Shown: in pieces, positions 9,299-18,633 of the stretch
Position numbering within the stretch: position 1 is the stretch's first letter
Layout: every line of letters begins with the position of its first letter
Assembly (NCBI RefSeq): GCF_900129215.1
Contig: NZ_FQUQ01000002.1
Coordinates: 992,001 to 1,056,000, forward strand
Source of the DNA: Pedobacter caeni
GTDB lineage: Bacteria > Bacteroidota > Bacteroidia > Sphingobacteriales > Sphingobacteriaceae
Reading direction: 5' to 3'
Length of the DNA: 64,000 nucleotides
Position numbers and translations under genes: made by a program
The notes under the pieces: generated by a model
Databases searched by the model: none
Told to the model about the DNA's origin: nothing
What the model saw: the letters and a program-made list of their open reading frames with translations, nothing else

Positions 9299-9619
9299 AT
9301 GGAGAACGAGACCAACCAAAAGGACAGGCATTTTGCCGAAGACCACATCTACCAGGGCAATAGAAGGGAACCTTATATCAAAGCCATTAGTTATTTTGTA
9401 TTCGGGTTATTTTTTATCACAGTAGGTATTGTCAATTTTTTAAAGCTAAAAAACTGGGAACAAACCGGTGGTACTTATGAAATGAACCAGGCAACGGAGC
9501 TGATGTACAAAATCGGAGGTAAGTGGTTTATCCTGGCTTTTATGGTTGTTTTGGGCCTTGTGATTGGTAGAAAAGGATTTGTGCTTTGGAAAAGAATAAA
9601 AACACAGGAAAGGATATAA
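9299..9619 (+). CDS. hypothetical small membrane protein
   Basis: Not recognised. The ATG at 9299 gives 106 residues (MENETNQKDRHFAED...); the open frame extends upstream into the previous gene, which is not credible. Two hydrophobic segments (about 30-48 and 76-94) with a charged N-terminus and a basic tail. Fourth and last gene of the cassette, starting 17 bp after the zinc-ribbon gene; the convergent secreted protein gene ends 11 bp later. Confidence 0.68.
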   Translation: MENETNQKDRHFAEDHIYQGNRREPYIKAISYFVFGLFFITVGIVNFLKLKNWEQTGGTYEMNQATELMYKIGGKWFILAFMVVLGLVIGRKGFVLWKRIKTQERI

Positions 9620-9630
9620 CACGTAAAATT

Positions 9631-10818
9631 CTATTTTATGATTTTAAGAATTTCAGCAATCTGATCGGGCGTTTTATTTTTTATGCTCAATTCTTCTGCT
9701 CTGCTTATTTTTCCTTTTTCGTAAAAGTCCATGCTGTAAGTACCTTCCTGATCACCATTTCTATACCTTAATCCAATTTCTTTACCGTCAATGAACGTAT
9801 GGTATCCCAGTCTGCCTATTCTCCATCCATCATTTTCCAATAGGCCAACAAAGTTGGGGATGTTGAAGTCAGCAGTACTAAATATAGCTTGCGCTACCCA
9901 TTCAAGCGCCGGGCTGTAGTATTTTCCCTGAGGGTCCTCCTTTTGGTCCTTAGGATTTTTTAATTGCTCCTGATAGATTTTGTTGCCCTTTTGAAAATAC
10001 ATGATCATTTGTTTAGGATCGATATTTTCTGTCGCATTCAATTCCGTATGTATAAGTTCAACCTTATTCACCAGTTTATTCTGGTTGTCAAAATACTCCA
10101 GTTTCCGGCCATTATTACTAAAGCTGACTTTAGCACTGCTCCGTTGTACGCTGCTGATTAAAAAACCTTGTGCATCAGGTGTAATTTTGATCATTTCCCC
10201 ATAGTTTTCAGCGTACAGGCCAAGCATGATATAAGAAGTTTTACGGTCTTTCACAAAACGGACCACTTCCCCAGCTCCGCGTTTTATGGTTGCAGGAATA
10301 ATTTCCATCCCGTCTTGCAACTCAGCATTCAGGAACGTGCTTTCGGAATTCAGGGTGATAAAATTTAGCCTGTTGTCTTCGCTCTCAATGGTATGGAACA
10401 GGTTGTTGTACCATTGCATGGTCAGCACTCCATCTTTGTAAAAATCAAACAGGAGCCATTCATTTACCTTTTTTCTATCCGCTCTAAAAAAGCCGTTATA
10501 AGGTTTTCCATCTTTGAAGTCGCCAACCAGATATTGCTCATATCCTGTCGATTTTACATAGTTGCTATACTGATTTGGTTTGAGTGCATCATCTACATGC
10601 ACCATTTTATTTAATTGTTTGAGCAACGTATTGTTTTCGTTAATACCGTCATAACATTTAACGTAACCAACTGAAAGATCCTCATTCAAAATACATTTGA
10701 TTGCTGTTTTCTCTTTACTGATCTCGTGATCTGCTGTGAGATATAGTTGTTCATCTTTATCGTCTTGTGCCATGCTGAATAGGGGGATACTGAGGAATAA
10801 AATAAGGAGTTTATACAT
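9631..10818 (-). CDS. secreted protein with MORN-like segments
   Basis: A 395-residue protein with signal peptide (MYKLLILFLSIPLFSMAQ). The mature part contains several short G-x-F/Y-x-x-G-K-x-Y/W-like units, for example YLVGDFKDGKPYNGFF and LFDFYKDGVLTMQWY, and a closing YRNGDQEGTYSMDFYEKGK, which resemble MORN repeats found in surface or periplasmic Bacteroidota proteins. No catalytic motif is seen. It is a lone gene, convergent with the unknown cassette and 57 bp downstream of the O-methyltransferase gene on the same strand, so the two might form a short operon. Confidence 0.65.
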   Translation of the reverse strand: MYKLLILFLSIPLFSMAQDDKDEQLYLTADHEISKEKTAIKCILNEDLSVGYVKCYDGINENNTLLKQLNKMVHVDDALKPNQYSNYVKSTGYEQYLVGDFKDGKPYNGFFRADRKKVNEWLLFDFYKDGVLTMQWYNNLFHTIESEDNRLNFITLNSESTFLNAELQDGMEIIPATIKRGAGEVVRFVKDRKTSYIMLGLYAENYGEMIKITPDAQGFLISSVQRSSAKVSFSNNGRKLEYFDNQNKLVNKVELIHTELNATENIDPKQMIMYFQKGNKIYQEQLKNPKDQKEDPQGKYYSPALEWVAQAIFSTADFNIPNFVGLLENDGWRIGRLGYHTFIDGKEIGLRYRNGDQEGTYSMDFYEKGKISRAEELSIKNKTPDQIAEILKIIK

Positions 10819-10875
10819 GTTAGATGACGATTAATATTTCTGTAATATAAGCAATAGATTTCTGCTGTTTGTCTA

Positions 10876-11598
<723 letters not shown>

Positions 11599-11622
11599 TC
11601 ATTTTTACATAAAACCCTATCT

Positions 11623-12816
11623 ATGATTTTATCCAAATGGTCTTTTTGCCTTTCCATAGTTTGTGCAATCTTCGTTTCTTGTAGTTCATCATCTACGGAT
11701 CAGCAAAACAGTAATGTTCAGGAAAACAACAGCAGGGCCCTGATTATTTACGGAGCAGATGGAACAGTTACATCTTACGATATTGACGATAAAAAGGTAA
11801 ACTGGACCTATAAAAATCCTGGAGAAGTTGAAAACAGGGATAATACATTCACTATTGAAAACGATTTGATCTATGTTCCTTTTTCGAAAGGGAATGTTAC
11901 TGTTTTAAATGCCAGAAATGGCACTGTTAAATGGTCAAAACAATTGATATCTGCCAGGGATTTAATCAACTCGAAACTCGAAGATACTTCTTATGTAATA
12001 AATGGACAATCTGCTGCCATCAGTAAGGACAGGATTTACCTCTCTGCCAGAAACAGTCAGTTATATGCACTAAACAAAGAGGATGGAAACAATTTATGGA
12101 AAACCCCTTTGAAAGGTCCATATACTAATTATCCGCCATTATTTATTGGAGATTTTGGGTATACCAATAACCAGGAAGTACTTTATAAATTTGATCAGAA
12201 GAATGGTTCAATCGTATGGGAAACAGGGTTTAAAAAACATCCTTTAAATGCCAAACCAGCCAGCGATGGCACTTTGATTTATAGTAGTGATGGAATTAAG
12301 GAATTATATGCAACAGATCAGGACTCAAAATTAAAGTGGAAATTCATCAGTCCATATCCTGACGGGTTAAGCTATGACAAGCTGCTTACCGGAGAAAACA
12401 CAGTTTATATGGTTGGGGGAAACTTAAAAACCAATACTACTGCAATTGTTGCCGTAAATACGGCTAATGGTACTAAAAAATGGGAATCCGTTTTTAACAA
12501 CCAGATGATCACTTATTTCCAGAATATCGGAGGAAAGATCTATGCATATACTGATCAGGTGTTCTTTGTACTAGATGAAAAAACAGGAGTGCAGGAGTTT
12601 AGTGCAGATTTTCCCTCATTTGAACAAGCAGGTCAGGAGACAGCCATTTCCAATATTGTACAGATAGATCCTAAGACGGTAATTTACCAAAGTAACAATG
12701 GCATCGTTAGCTTTGATATGGAGAGCAGATCATTTTCCATTGATTATGAAATCCGCGCCCCGAAGTCGTCTTTCCCCCGTAATGTAACCTGGATTGAAAT
12801 GTTAGGGGCAAAGTGA
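11623..12816 (+). CDS. PQQ-like beta-propeller lipoprotein
   Basis: 397 residues with a lipoprotein signal ending in Cys20 (IFVSC then a Ser-rich linker). The rest shows repeated propeller blades with the A-x-[ND]-x-x-[ND]-G-x-x-x-W signature: LNARNGTVKWSKQ, LNKEDGNNLWKT, FDQKNGSIVWET, VNTANGTKKWES. This is the BamB/quinoprotein-like fold, but the protein lacks evident dehydrogenase residues, so a scaffold or BamB-like envelope role is more likely than catalysis. It is monocistronic and ends facing a structured intergenic stretch. Confidence 0.85.
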   Translation: MILSKWSFCLSIVCAIFVSCSSSSTDQQNSNVQENNSRALIIYGADGTVTSYDIDDKKVNWTYKNPGEVENRDNTFTIENDLIYVPFSKGNVTVLNARNGTVKWSKQLISARDLINSKLEDTSYVINGQSAAISKDRIYLSARNSQLYALNKEDGNNLWKTPLKGPYTNYPPLFIGDFGYTNNQEVLYKFDQKNGSIVWETGFKKHPLNAKPASDGTLIYSSDGIKELYATDQDSKLKWKFISPYPDGLSYDKLLTGENTVYMVGGNLKTNTTAIVAVNTANGTKKWESVFNNQMITYFQNIGGKIYAYTDQVFFVLDEKTGVQEFSADFPSFEQAGQETAISNIVQIDPKTVIYQSNNGIVSFDMESRSFSIDYEIRAPKSSFPRNVTWIEMLGAK

Positions 12817-12844
12817 AGCTTAATAAACCACAGTAGAAAAGGCT

Positions 12845-13015
12845 TCCCTTCCGGTACTCAGGTCTGATACATCCTTTATACAAGGCTAATTTTTGCCTGA
12901 GCTATACCAGGATCAAAAATGGGGTTAAAAGGGCGCTAAGCCGAAGCAGGCCCTATCAACCCCTGTCGTAAACCCGGACTGGTCTGTGGTAATCTAAAGC
13001 TTCGGTTAGCAATAT
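12845..13015. other. structured intergenic segment (hairpins with possible pseudoknot)
   Basis: Between two convergent genes lie nested inverted repeats: CTCAGG (12857-12862) with CCTGAG (12896-12901); GGGGTT (12921-12926) with AACCCC (12958-12963) and inside it AGGGC (12930-12934) with GCCCT (12950-12954). The loop of the second hairpin, CTAAGCCGAAGC, is complementary with one bulge to GCTTCGGTTAG at 12999-13009, which would close a pseudoknot. The stretch is richer in G+C than its surroundings. No U-tract is attached, and no open frame fits. Confidence 0.4.
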
Positions 13016-13044
13016 TACCTGACTAAATACAACGGGGTCCCAGC

Positions 13045-14610
13045 TTATTTTATTCTTACCAGGTCCAGGTCATGAAAATCAAAACTAAAATCAATATTAG
13101 GGGAGATGCCTTTCATTTTTATCCCTTGAGCTTTTCCTTCTTCATCCAACGAAAACATCGCAAAAGCATCACATTCCATATCCCTGTATTCCCATTTTAT
13201 GGCAAAAGTATTGGCTTTATAAAATTGCATTTGCCCTGTTAGTTTCGGAGACCGGTATGATTTAAACCAAAGTTGCTTGTCTTTCAGGTATATTTCTACT
13301 TTCCCAAACCACTTGTCCTGATAAACGCCTGTAAAATCTTCCTTTTTCAGGTTGTTGTTCTTGCCCGATTTTACGGTTTCCCAAACTTTTTTGACTACCT
13401 CGTCACCCGTATTTTTTTGCGAATTGAGATGTGCATAGTATTTGTCAGTCCATCCAAAATCGGCTAGTCCCAGATAGCTGTCAATAATGGTTTGGCTGAC
13501 CGCCGAAAATACACCAACACCACCGTTTTCTGTATTGGTCAGGATAGTGATGCCCAGATTTAAGTCGGGAATCATGGTCACAATAGAAAGCATTCCGGGA
13601 ATTCCACCAGTATGGGAAACACTCAGATGATCTTTGATATTTGCTATTTCCCAACCCAACCCGTAACCTCTAAAGCGGGTGTTGTACCTTGGGCTTGGAT
13701 CTGTGTCTTCTACAGTATGTATTTTCCACATTTCATATTGACTCTCAGGACTGAAAAGATTTGATTGTAATGTTGATCCGTATTTGCCTTTATTTAATTG
13801 AACAAGCATCCATTTTGACATGTCATCGGCATTGGAAAAGATTCCACCTGCTGCTCCATTCATCATGTCTCCAAATGTTCCTATTTTTTTTATTACACCG
13901 GATGCTGAAGAATGTGCTGATGACAAATTGCTTTTGTCTTTCATCCCTGCCAGCGAGCTATAAGAAGCTTTCATTTCAAGGGGCGCCATAATACGTTTCT
14001 GCACAAAATCTTCCCAGGTCATTCCGCTTGTCCTTGCAATCACTTCTCCAGCCACGAGATAAAGCTGGTTGTCATAATCAAAATGGGTCCGGAATTCAGA
14101 TACAGGCTTAAAATACTGAAAGTTGCTGACCACATCTTTAATGGTGAAATCTGAACCATCCGGGAAAAGCATTAAATCACCAGCCCCCAGACCAAGTCCG
14201 CTGCGGTGTGTCAATAAATCCTGAATATTAAAATTCTCAGTTACATAATCGTTGTACATCTTGAATTCAGGAATGTACTTTTTTACTTTGTCGGTCCAGC
14301 TCAGTTTCCCTTCTTCTACTAAAATAGCCAGTGCTGCCGTGGTAAATGCCTTACTGTTTGACCCAATGGCAAAATTGGTGTTTTCATCAACAGGCTGTTT
14401 AGTTTCCGTAGATTTTGTGCCGAAGCCCTTTTTATAAACCACCTTACCATCTTTGACAATAGCCACTGCAGCACCTGCAACATTAAATTTTTTGATGGCA
14501 TTTTCTACAAGAACATCAACCTCTGTATTAGAGATTTGAGCGAAAGAGTTCTTGTTGATGAAAAACATAAACAAGAGGAAAAGCGAAAGTGTTAATTTTG
14601 ATTTGTTCAT
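13045..14610 (-). CDS. secreted serine hydrolase, class C beta-lactamase/esterase family
   Basis: 521 residues with signal peptide (LTLSLFLLFMFFINKNSFAQ). The beta-lactamase fold covers residues 28-385: S-x-x-K at Ser84-Lys87 (IGSNSKAF), the Tyr-x-Asn motif in FDYDNQLY, and H-T-G-G in place of K-T-G. Residues from about 400 to the end form a C-terminal beta domain of the DUF3471 type, common in Bacteroidota members. H-T-G and the extra domain point to a peptidase or esterase (penicillin-binding-protein-like) rather than a true beta-lactamase. It diverges from the AraC gene at 14826 across 215 bp in which I see no clear site. Confidence 0.9.
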   Translation of the reverse strand: MNKSKLTLSLFLLFMFFINKNSFAQISNTEVDVLVENAIKKFNVAGAAVAIVKDGKVVYKKGFGTKSTETKQPVDENTNFAIGSNSKAFTTAALAILVEEGKLSWTDKVKKYIPEFKMYNDYVTENFNIQDLLTHRSGLGLGAGDLMLFPDGSDFTIKDVVSNFQYFKPVSEFRTHFDYDNQLYLVAGEVIARTSGMTWEDFVQKRIMAPLEMKASYSSLAGMKDKSNLSSAHSSASGVIKKIGTFGDMMNGAAGGIFSNADDMSKWMLVQLNKGKYGSTLQSNLFSPESQYEMWKIHTVEDTDPSPRYNTRFRGYGLGWEIANIKDHLSVSHTGGIPGMLSIVTMIPDLNLGITILTNTENGGVGVFSAVSQTIIDSYLGLADFGWTDKYYAHLNSQKNTGDEVVKKVWETVKSGKNNNLKKEDFTGVYQDKWFGKVEIYLKDKQLWFKSYRSPKLTGQMQFYKANTFAIKWEYRDMECDAFAMFSLDEEGKAQGIKMKGISPNIDFSFDFHDLDLVRIK

Positions 14611-14825
14611 TTAATCTTAATTGAATTTATGATTTTCTGTTAGTATTGAGCTCCACAGCTAATATGCGTAATGTTTTTAATTTGTAAGAATAGTTATTGA
14701 GCTATTTTTAAGACTAAGCGATGTCTTTTATGTTACATGATACCGGGAATTGTCCATACTTATCCGCGATTGGTCTATGATTTTTTTGGCGATTAAGGCT
14801 TACCTTGCCTGAGCTTAATATATAG

Positions 14826-15680
14826 ATGAAACAAAAGCCGCCAATTCCAGTTTATCATTTGCATGAGCGGACTGCCAAGAACTTCCAGCTGCTTAAACTT
14901 GACCGGTATCCTGACATCTCGCATTGGAACAAGGCACATCGTGACGATAATTATCTGTTGATGTTTCAACAATCCGGATCCAGTACGGTCATTGTGGATT
15001 TTCAGGAAATAACGATTTCAGGTTGTGCGATCTACTGTATCCTTCCTGGCCAGGTTCATTATGGTGTCTCTACACTCCATACCACAGCATGGGTATTGGC
15101 GCTTGACCCTGCCTGCATCAAAGAAGATTTTCGTACCGTACTGGCAGACTTTGCGATCATGAACAAGCCGGTGCTGTTAGCAGCGCCAAAAGGCGAATTG
15201 TTCAATCAGAGTTTTTTGCTACTCAAGCGGTTAGGCGAACAGGTTGATCTGAATAGAGAAGATCAGACGCTTATTTCTATGCTTGAGGTCTGTATTTGTA
15301 TGTTCGTAGCAGCATGCATGGGTAATAAAAGCCTGACTGCACCGTCAGCACATCGCCCACAGCTGATCACCAGGCAGTTCAGGAGCCTGTTATTGCTGAG
15401 TTTCCGGGAGATGAAGAGTCCTTCAGAATATGCTGCTGCGCTCAATATCTCAGCATCCTATCTGAATGAGGTGGTTAAAGATAGGACAGGTCACCCGGTC
15501 AGTTACTGGATACACCAGGAAATCATTCTCGAGGCCAAGCGGATGCTTTTTTATACCAATAGCGCTGTAAAAGAGATCTCTCATCTGTTAGGATATGCAG
15601 ATACGCCCTATTTTATCCGCCTTTTCAGTAAGATCGCGGGCATGCCTCCTTTGCAATTCCGAAGCAATTACCGTAAATAG
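14826..15680 (+). CDS. AraC-family transcriptional regulator
   Basis: 284 residues. The N-terminal half is a cupin-like domain (YLLMFQQSGSSTVIVDFQ, YCILPGQVHYG); the C-terminal 100 residues hold the double helix-turn-helix with ISASYLNEVVKDRTGHPV and VKEISHLLGYADTPYFIRLF. Members of this group commonly stand next to HlyD/DHA2 efflux genes and control them. Here the neighbour is only a remnant of such a gene (15761-15937), so its original target may be gone; the siderophore-interacting protein gene downstream or the divergent hydrolase remain possible targets. Confidence 0.92.
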   Translation: MKQKPPIPVYHLHERTAKNFQLLKLDRYPDISHWNKAHRDDNYLLMFQQSGSSTVIVDFQEITISGCAIYCILPGQVHYGVSTLHTTAWVLALDPACIKEDFRTVLADFAIMNKPVLLAAPKGELFNQSFLLLKRLGEQVDLNREDQTLISMLEVCICMFVAACMGNKSLTAPSAHRPQLITRQFRSLLLLSFREMKSPSEYAAALNISASYLNEVVKDRTGHPVSYWIHQEIILEAKRMLFYTNSAVKEISHLLGYADTPYFIRLFSKIAGMPPLQFRSNYRK

Positions 15681-15760
15681 TCCAAACCTTCCTTTGAATG
15701 GTTCATTGATTCGACCCGGCCAGCTTCCAACCTTTGTGTTACTCAAAACAAGAAGAAAAA

Positions 15761-15937
15761 ATGGAAGAGAAAGTACCCAAAGACAATAAACTGAAACTAC
15801 TCATTGGTGTAGCGGTTGTGATCACTGCACTTGGATATGGCATCAGTGCCTACCTTAATGGCCCTGCCTGTGAAAGGACTGATAACGCGCAAATCCAGTT
15901 GCAAAAAGCCACCAATCATTTTATCAATAATCAATAA
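15761..15937 (+). pseudogene. remnant of an HlyD/EmrA-type membrane-fusion protein gene
   Basis: An open frame of 58 codons. Its product has a polar start (MEEKVPKDNK), one membrane segment (LLIGVAVVITALGYGISAYL) and then ERTDNAQIQ, which is the T-D-[DN]-A-[QY] start of the first beta strand in EmrA/HlyD proteins. A complete protein would go on for about 300 residues; here the frame ends 12 residues later (…KATNHFINNQ). The simplest reading is a large internal deletion that removed the rest of the fusion protein and perhaps the pump gene. It sits 80 bp after the AraC gene and 3 bp before the SIP gene. It could still be expressed as a small membrane protein. Confidence 0.6.
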
Positions 15938-15940
15938 GTT

Positions 15941-16669
15941 ATGCCTAACGTACCTAAATGGGTGGCCGATCAGATGGAGAATTTATTGTCTTCCAAATAC
16001 CTCGATATAGAGGTAACTGAAACGATCATGTACAGCCCTGAAATAAAGAGGATAATATTCCGCGGGGAACTGAGCCATATCGACTTTTATCCTGGCTCTT
16101 CTATGGTTTTTCGTACCAGCGACAGGGAATTACGACATTATACACCCTCGGCCTTTGACCGGGAAAGGGGGGTGTTGGAAATTCTGTTTCATATTCACGG
16201 TAATGGTCCGGGTAGCAAGCTGGCAGATCGGTTACTGCCAGGAGAGCGTTTAAAAGTATCCGCACCCGGCGGAAAAAAGCTGTATGAAAAAGATAAGACG
16301 TTTCATTTCTTTTTCGGTGATGAGACGAGTCTCAGTTTTTATGTCGCACTGCTTAGGGAGATCAATAAGAACAAGCAATGGGCAAGAGGCATTTTTGAGT
16401 TAAACGAGGCCAACAGAAACATTGCCGAAGAACGGGGATATGATGTTAAAACCGTACTCAAAACGCCTGAGGAGCCTGGAAAGGAGGCGCTCATTGTATT
16501 GGAAGCCTGGATAAGGGCCAAGCCTGAACTATTTAAGCAATCTGTGTTTTATTTGACCGGGAATGTAGCTTCTGTGCAAAAGTTCCGATCTGTATTAAAA
16601 AAGTACGGTGTCAGTTCTAAGAATATAAAATTGCAAGGATATTGGGCTGAAGGGAGTGTTGGTCTGTAG
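15941..16669 (+). CDS. siderophore-interacting protein (FAD-binding ferric reductase family)
   Basis: 242 residues. The FAD-binding barrel (about 15-115) has the R-H-Y-T-P motif that holds FAD (ELRHYTPSAFD) and the phosphate-binding GPGSKLADRLLPGE; the C-terminal part begins FFFGDETSLSFYVALL, the G-D-E-T-[AS] site of the SIP family, which binds NAD(P)H. Such cytoplasmic enzymes reduce ferric siderophore complexes to release iron. The last residues GYWAEGSVGL follow the family's end. It lies 3 bp after the HlyD remnant in the same direction. Confidence 0.9.
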   Translation: MPNVPKWVADQMENLLSSKYLDIEVTETIMYSPEIKRIIFRGELSHIDFYPGSSMVFRTSDRELRHYTPSAFDRERGVLEILFHIHGNGPGSKLADRLLPGERLKVSAPGGKKLYEKDKTFHFFFGDETSLSFYVALLREINKNKQWARGIFELNEANRNIAEERGYDVKTVLKTPEEPGKEALIVLEAWIRAKPELFKQSVFYLTGNVASVQKFRSVLKKYGVSSKNIKLQGYWAEGSVGL

Positions 16670-16670
16670 T

Positions 16671-16711
16671 AAAAAAAAATCTGTAAGCTTCTCACTTACA
16701 GATTTTTTTTT
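16671..16711. terminator. bidirectional intrinsic terminator
   Basis: AATCTGTAAG and CTTACAGATT form the stem around a seven-base loop; nine As precede and nine Ts follow, so it works on both strands. It ends the SIP gene on the plus strand and the tRNA-Gly/tRNA-Leu transcript on the minus strand. Confidence 0.9.
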
Positions 16712-16728
16712 ATGGTAACAAAGATTAG

Positions 16729-16813
16729 TACTCAGAGCGGGAATCGAACCCGCACGACTTTTAAGGTCACAGGATTTTAAGTCCTGCGTGTCTACCAGTT
16801 CCACCATCTGAGC
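16729..16813 (-). tRNA. tRNA-Leu (anticodon UAA)
   Basis: 85 nt. Seven-bp acceptor stem (GCTCAGA with TCTGAGT, G-U at the first pair), anticodon stem CAGGA/TCCTG around CTTAAAA giving anticodon UAA, a long variable arm as in class II tRNAs, and a T-arm with GTTCGATTC. CCA is not encoded. Co-transcribed downstream of tRNA-Gly on the minus strand. An identical gene lies at 35658-35742. Confidence 0.96.
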
Positions 16814-16863
16814 AGGTGATTACCTTTTAAAAATAAATGCCTTCATTTAATGAAGGCATTTAG

Positions 16864-16936
<73 letters not shown>

Positions 16937-17090
16937 GTTGATAACGTCACGAAGATAGATATACTTTTCATTTTTCCATACTCTCTTTTGAACATTTTAC
17001 CGAATAGACTGGATTTCAAGCAATAAAAATTTATATTTTTTTTCCGAATACCTCTTTCTAAAGGTTTTTAAGGTCGTTTAGCCTAAGAAT

Positions 17091-17969
17091 TTACTTTTCT
17101 TCGGAAGGATACCCATCGCTTTTAGGTGTGCAAAATCCCTTTCCAACCATTTCTTTGATGAATTTCTGTGGGGTGGTACCCATAAAATGTCTAAAATCCT
17201 TGATCAAATGGCTCTGGTCATGGTATCCATGGGTATGAATCAGGTCAAACAGGTTTAGTTTTTCATCGTTTTGATGCAAGATCTGTTGAACTACATCTTT
17301 AAACCTCAAAAATCTGAGCAGTTCTTTTGGTGAATATCCTACATATTTTTGAAAACGCAGCTGGATACTTCTTACGGTTAGATTGGTTTCAGCCGCAATG
17401 GCTTTGACTGGTTGAACCAGGGGATTATGAAAATAAGAAACACGCTTCAGTAGCGGTTTAGATGCAGCATCAACAGGTTCAGTAAATTGAGCAGTGTAAG
17501 AACTGAGCAAATGAATTCTTTCCTGTAAATCATCTAATTCATTCAATTCTTCCCAAAGCTCAGCAAAACAGCTTTTGTCAATCAGGAGGTCCGGATCGAA
17601 AACTTCTCCTGTTCCAAGTTCGTTCAATGGAAGTTTAAATAACCTGTAGAATCCATTAAGTGTGAAATTGGCTACAATGGCATGGCTTCCGGGCTGCAGT
17701 TCATAATTCAATAGCTTTCTTAAGGGGCCTATTGCGGCAGTGCGGGTGATGGTTGCCGTTCCCAGCTCTTGTTCATTAAAGGAAATACGTACAGGCGTAC
17801 CAAAATTGAAAATCAATAACATTTCGAAATTTGGAGACAGGTGTTTGATCACCGGTTTTGCTGATGCTGAGGTTTGGAATTGATAGAAATGACTCAAAAC
17901 ACCGTTTAGCGGAGCTTCTACCTCAAACAAATGAGCTTCAAAATCCTTTTCTTCCATATTTAACCGCAT
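17091..17969 (-). CDS. AraC-family regulator with DUF6597-type N-terminal domain
   Basis: 292 residues (or 288 from the second ATG at 17957). The N-terminal 150 residues carry the pattern of the DUF6597 sensor found in Bacteroidota AraC proteins: LSPNFEMLLIFNFGTPVRI, AAIGPLRKLLNYEL, ANFTLNGFYRLFKLPL. The C-terminal helix-turn-helix pair ends with GYHDQSHLIKDFRHFMGTTP. It diverges from a DoxX-like gene (start 18089) across 119 bp, an arrangement common in this phylum, so it probably controls that gene and itself. Confidence 0.9.
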   Translation of the reverse strand: MRLNMEEKDFEAHLFEVEAPLNGVLSHFYQFQTSASAKPVIKHLSPNFEMLLIFNFGTPVRISFNEQELGTATITRTAAIGPLRKLLNYELQPGSHAIVANFTLNGFYRLFKLPLNELGTGEVFDPDLLIDKSCFAELWEELNELDDLQERIHLLSSYTAQFTEPVDAASKPLLKRVSYFHNPLVQPVKAIAAETNLTVRSIQLRFQKYVGYSPKELLRFLRFKDVVQQILHQNDEKLNLFDLIHTHGYHDQSHLIKDFRHFMGTTPQKFIKEMVGKGFCTPKSDGYPSEEK

Positions 17970-18088
17970 TTGTTTCCTCTGTCAGAATTGTGCTATCACA
18001 AAAATACTTAAATCAAGTGCAATATCATTGGTGATAAATAGCCTGTTTTATGTAAATTTAAGTTAGTATCTATACAAAATCTATCGCC

Positions 18089-18442
18089 ATGATCATTAAA
18101 ATAATAAATGCTGCATTGATTTTATTCGCTGTTTTTATGGGATTAAAACAAGGCTGGGCAATGTGGAACGCTAAACCCGAAATGCTGGAAATGTTTGGGA
18201 AATGGAATTTCAGTAAAACAGGGGTGATGATCAACGGAGTGGTCACGATGTTGAGTGCAATACTCATTCTTTTTCCAAGGACTTTTCTTTTGGGGAATTT
18301 CCTGATGGCAGCGGGAATCCTGATGATCATCTGTTTGCAGTTGTTAAATAAAGACCTTAAAGGGGCGGCAATTGAATTGCCTTTTTTAGCGCTGAATCTG
18401 GTAATCATCTATCTGCAACACCCATTAACCAAAACAAATTGA
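18089..18442 (+). CDS. small DoxX-like membrane protein
   Basis: 117 residues with four hydrophobic segments (about 4-22, 45-63, 67-85, 92-108) and a charged first loop (KPEMLEMFGKWNFSKTG). The size and the layout resemble DoxX-like/DUF4267-type inner-membrane proteins of unknown role. It is divergent from the DUF6597 AraC gene. Downstream lies a tandem palindrome array before the ECF sigma gene. Confidence 0.75.
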   Translation: MIIKIINAALILFAVFMGLKQGWAMWNAKPEMLEMFGKWNFSKTGVMINGVVTMLSAILILFPRTFLLGNFLMAAGILMIICLQLLNKDLKGAAIELPFLALNLVIIYLQHPLTKTN

Positions 18443-18460
18443 CATTTTTCCAGATCATAA

Positions 18461-18566
18461 TCAATTAGGTTGATGTTTGCGGGGTAATCGTCAATTAAAT
18501 TGATGCTTTTCCTGATCATCATCAAATCAGTTGATGCTTTGCCAATGTAATGTTCAACTAAGTTGA
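18461..18566. repeat. four tandem palindromic sites, about 31-bp spacing
   Basis: Four 13-bp imperfect palindromes of form TCAAnTnnnTTGA: TCAATTAGGTTGA at 18461, TCAATTAAATTGA at 18491, TCAAATCAGTTGA at 18522 and TCAACTAAGTTGA at 18554. Start-to-start distances are 30, 31 and 32 bp, close to three helical turns. Spacers are also similar (GATGCTTTTCC, GATGCTTTGCC). The array ends 68 bp before the ECF sigma gene. It may be an operator array or a small minisatellite. Confidence 0.7.
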
Positions 18567-18633
18567 GTTTTTGTCTTATTTGATGGAATGTTTGTTTCCA
18601 AAGTTATTATTCTAAATTCGCTCCGGAAAATAT

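Noticed and set aside
12817..13044. RNase P, SRP or tmRNA gene
   Set aside because: The conserved cores of these RNAs (for example GAGGAAAGTCC of RNase P) are absent.
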